From NCBI GenBank assembly GCA_027576995.1, contig JANBQC010000781.1, forward strand, positions 1 through 11,045: a stretch of 11,045 bases of DNA. Direction: 5' to 3'. Source of the DNA: Dimargaris cristalligena (lineage: Eukaryota > Kickxellomycota > Dimargaritomycetes > Dimargaritales > Dimargaritaceae). The notes below the pieces were generated by a model. That model ran no database searches. It saw nothing but the letters and a program-made list of their open reading frames with translations, and was not told the DNA's origin. Of the stretch, positions 8,641-11,045 are shown in pieces (within the stretch, counting starts at the first letter, position 1; each line of letters begins with the position of its first letter). The position numbers and the translations under genes are program-made.

Positions 8641-9033
8641 GGGTTGAGAGCTATATTTTTTAATTTCTATATGGCAATCCGGCTTCTATTCTCCGATACT
8701 GGTAAGTAATACGCTTTTAGTGCAATTGGGATCCCTTTGACCAGTGCCCTCCAATACCTGGACGACCAAATCTAAAATCTAGGCATAGATTTAAAATAAT
8801 AGCGGGAAAAAATATAATAGGACGTCCTTTTACAACGTTGGTTTTATAGATAATAAAATGATAGTTTAAACAGAAAACCACTAGTTACCATTCTGCCCAA
8901 TACTCCATAATTTAAACTCCTGTAAAATATTGCAGCCACCCCTACAGTATAAGGTATAACCCAGCCATGATGGGTGCGATATAATGATCTATAAAAGTTG
9001 TAAAGTAATTACTCAGGAGGGGAGGGTAGTTTC

Positions 9034-9057
9034 CAATTTTTGGATAAACAAAAATTG
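9034..9057. other. 9-bp perfect inverted repeat (hairpin)
   Basis: CAATTTTTG (9034-9042) and CAAAAATTG (9049-9057) are perfect reverse complements separated by 6 nt. AT-rich arms of this size can arise by chance in such sequence, and no gene is nearby. Confidence 0.6.
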
Positions 9058-9166
9058 TTTAGGCTAATTAGACTGGTATGATACATTGTTGGGGAGCAAC
9101 TGTTCTCCAGATTATGGTGTTACTCAATTCCAATATACGTCCTTATCTCCAAAATATAAATAAAGA

Positions 9167-9175
9167 GGGGGGGGG
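9167..9175. repeat. G9 mononucleotide run
   Basis: Nine G on plus in otherwise AT-rich sequence. It is the last long G run before the CpG-free domain, which contains none. Confidence 0.85.
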
Positions 9176-10061
9176 TTCAAAGAATAATCCTACAACATTC
9201 TAGCCAAAAAAATATTGAATGATTGAGGGCTTAGGATCCCGAGCCATAATAGAATGTATGAACCATATTAGAGTGTCATTCTCACTTTATTAATTAATAC
9301 CAGAGGGATTGGAAGAAATGGTATTTCCTGATCAATCCACATGTATGAATATCACATGATATTATCCATTCCAGATCAATTGAACCTAGATACTATATAT
9401 TACCTAGAAAGCAAAATAGCCAGATTATTTTGCTGTAAACATCTGCATGTAATCCCAGTAAACTAATACTAAGGGAGATAAATATGGTTAATATCTGCAG
9501 ATTATAATGAAATTGTTCCTACAGGGCAAAATTCAGGCACTCAGCAATAAACTAAATGTGATATATTTAGACCAATCAGATATCACTGTTTTGACTTAAA
9601 GAAATAAATGGGAATGTGTATTCAAAATGAAGGGCTAGTTTTCCATATTTGTAATTTAGTCAGACTTAAGCATAATTTGTTCTGACAACTGGTACCTTTA
9701 TTATTACCCAACTCCCACAAATGGCAGACTATAAAGATTGCTAATGTGTCCATCTAAAATGACTTAACTGGTTCATCAGTCTAACCCTATGGAAAATGCC
9801 CATGCATAAATAGACACTAATGGGACAGCCATCTATTATAATAATGCACCTTTCAAATCCAAATCTATGTTGACAGGGTATGGCTCTAATATTTGTTGCA
9901 TTAATCACCAAAACCATCATATTATTATGTGTTAGAATGAATGAATATACTATGATGCAAAGCCTTGGTGTATCAAAGTGAATGAAAGTAAAGAAAGCTG
10001 TGAGAGTTGTATGGAATATACTCCACTATGTGTTTTATTGTATGACTATTGACTGTGTTGA

Positions 10062-10075
10062 GAGTTGGGATATAA
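10062..10075. repeat. 14-bp direct repeat, copy 1
   Basis: GAGTTGGGATATAA occurs here and again at 11005-11018, 943 nt apart. The copy is immediately followed by an 8-bp hairpin, ATTCTCCC (10075-10082) with GGGAGAAT (10089-10096) around a 6-nt loop. Confidence 0.7.
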
Positions 10076-10408
10076 TTCTCCCTATGATGGGAGAATCTCT
10101 AAGAATATAATTTGATAGAGGCATGAGCTGCCTTTCTAACAAATAGTACTGTAGGAAAATTGGAGTGTTCTATAAAGTAACCAAACTTGGCAACAGTTGT
10201 CAGAAACCATAATATAGGAAATGCACAAAGAATCAGAAAGAGTTTTAAAGAATAATGTGCTAACACATTATTTGATAATGAGACTAACCTAGTTGAATGG
10301 TCTTCATACATTTAGAAATGCAAAAGTGATACCTGATTATTCCTTATATTTAGATGTCTTTTTAAAAATTGAACCTTATTGAATTATAATAACCATAATA
10401 ACCCATTT

Positions 10409-10422
10409 TGTTAGATCTAACA
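10409..10422. other. 14-bp perfect palindrome
   Basis: TGTTAGATCTAACA reads the same on both strands. Such a site could be a dimeric protein binding site or chance; there is no supporting context. Confidence 0.5.
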
Positions 10423-11004
10423 TCTATTCCATCTATTTTATTGCTTTATTTCTAATTACCTGACTACCATTATATCACATCTTCTCTTAGTGTTCAATTC
10501 ATGTAACTTCTCTTAAAAAAAGCTATTGTTTATATCTTTTTCTCATCTTCCAGAGTCTTTTGTATAGCTAACTATCCTTTGATAAACTAATAATCTCTTC
10601 TATTTAATTACATTGAGTTATACCTAACATCTATAACTACTATTCATTTATAAATTCTGGCCAATCTCTTCCTATTAATAACTCTTATATAATACTTTAC
10701 CTTTCTATTATCTACAGTAATATGTAGTAAGTTAAAGAAATATATGTTTCATCATTGGTCTTATTTGAATGTTACAAAGGGCAGGCTAAATAACTATAGT
10801 AATATCATGACTGGCTAATTTGAACTATAAGAATAACCAGCCATACAAGTAAAAACCCATGCCAATAGATGGGTAAATTAACAGTAACATTATAGAAATA
10901 TATCCCCATTATCCTACTGTATTTTATTCCCATTGTTATATTCTCCATATTACCTAGTTACTGATTTATATTTATTAGTTGTCATCATTCTTCTCCTGCC
11001 CCTT

Positions 11005-11018
11005 GAGTTGGGATATAA
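11005..11018. repeat. 14-bp direct repeat, copy 2
   Basis: Exact second copy of the 10062-10075 motif, near the window end. It overlaps a small hairpin, GTTGGG (11007-11012) with CCCAAC (11020-11025). The two copies bracket 929 nt of CpG-free sequence. Confidence 0.7.
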
Positions 11019-11045
11019 CCCCAACCATTCCCCCACAGCTTGCTC

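Larger units (their letters stand above)
8641..9241. other. Transition from mixed to AT-rich, CpG-poor sequence; no gene
   Basis: No open frame of note. The segment starts with a T9G6 run (8629-8643). CpG sites thin out: after about 8840 only three remain, near 8977, 9138 and 9240. It contains the hairpin at 9034-9057 and the G9 run at 9167-9175. Confidence 0.6.
9242..11045. other. AT-rich, CpG-free domain of at least 1.8 kb, continuing past the window end
   Basis: Reading every line and line junction, the last CpG is at 9240-9241 and none occurs in the following 1,804 nt. GC content is roughly 30-35 %, so about 40-50 CpG would be expected from base composition. CpG sites are common in the first 8.7 kb. 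The only tracked-size frame is a minus 70-codon ORF (10099-10311) with no domain, so I treat the domain as non-coding. Likely explanations are decay of a methylated repeat by deamination of 5-methylcytosine, or DNA of different origin. No terminal repeats or transposase motifs were recognised. Confidence 0.75.

Noticed and set aside
10099..10311. 70-codon minus ORF with ATG in the CpG-free domain
   Set aside because: No domain, isolated, and in sequence otherwise riddled with stops; consistent with chance.
1..11045. tRNA, rRNA, CRISPR, self-cleaving ribozyme or bacterial-type operon features
   Set aside because: No pair of A/B boxes with a cloverleaf, no regularly spaced repeats, no CUGANGA...GAAA ribozyme core in the right order, and no closely packed genes with Shine-Dalgarno sites were seen on either strand.

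Overview
The window looks like eukaryotic, most likely fungal, nuclear DNA. The main evidence is one minus-strand gene with three exons, two introns with GT-AG ends (244 and 185 nt), and a product carrying a bZIP basic region of fungal type. Spacing between genes is wide. Microsatellites ((TG)8, (GA)10, (TA)11) and mononucleotide C/G runs of 8-11 nt are frequent. There is no bacterial-style gene packing, and I saw no tRNA, rRNA, CRISPR array or intact transposon. I cannot name the species.

Layout. 1-1683: no supported gene; it ends in the presumed 3' UTR of the bZIP gene. 1684-3519 (minus): a bZIP transcription factor of 468 residues, rebuilt from exons 3051-3519, 2019-2806 and 1684-1833. The two junctions fit in phase, and the last exon completes a leucine heptad series begun in exon 2. 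3520-about 4060: probable promoter/leader, pyrimidine-rich on the gene's strand, with two TATATA elements and several short upstream reading frames. About 3670-5480: a long stretch purine-rich on the plus strand, with open frames that cannot be assigned. 5491-6932: two weak minus-strand exon candidates, one encoding a possible membrane segment and one a possible two-exon small protein. 6933-8640: mixed sequence with short open frames on both strands and no recognisable domain. 8641-9241: transition to AT-rich sequence. 9242-11045: AT-rich sequence with no gene call and not one CpG dinucleotide in 1,804 nt.

Only the bZIP gene is well supported. By eye, translations of short open frames in sequence of this composition easily look protein-like, so the other coding candidates have low confidence. 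I found no convincing new multi-gene system. The points most worth a second look are the abrupt CpG-free domain, the two-zipper architecture of the bZIP protein (visible only after splicing in an exon with no start codon), and the possible uORF or leader-splicing control of that gene.
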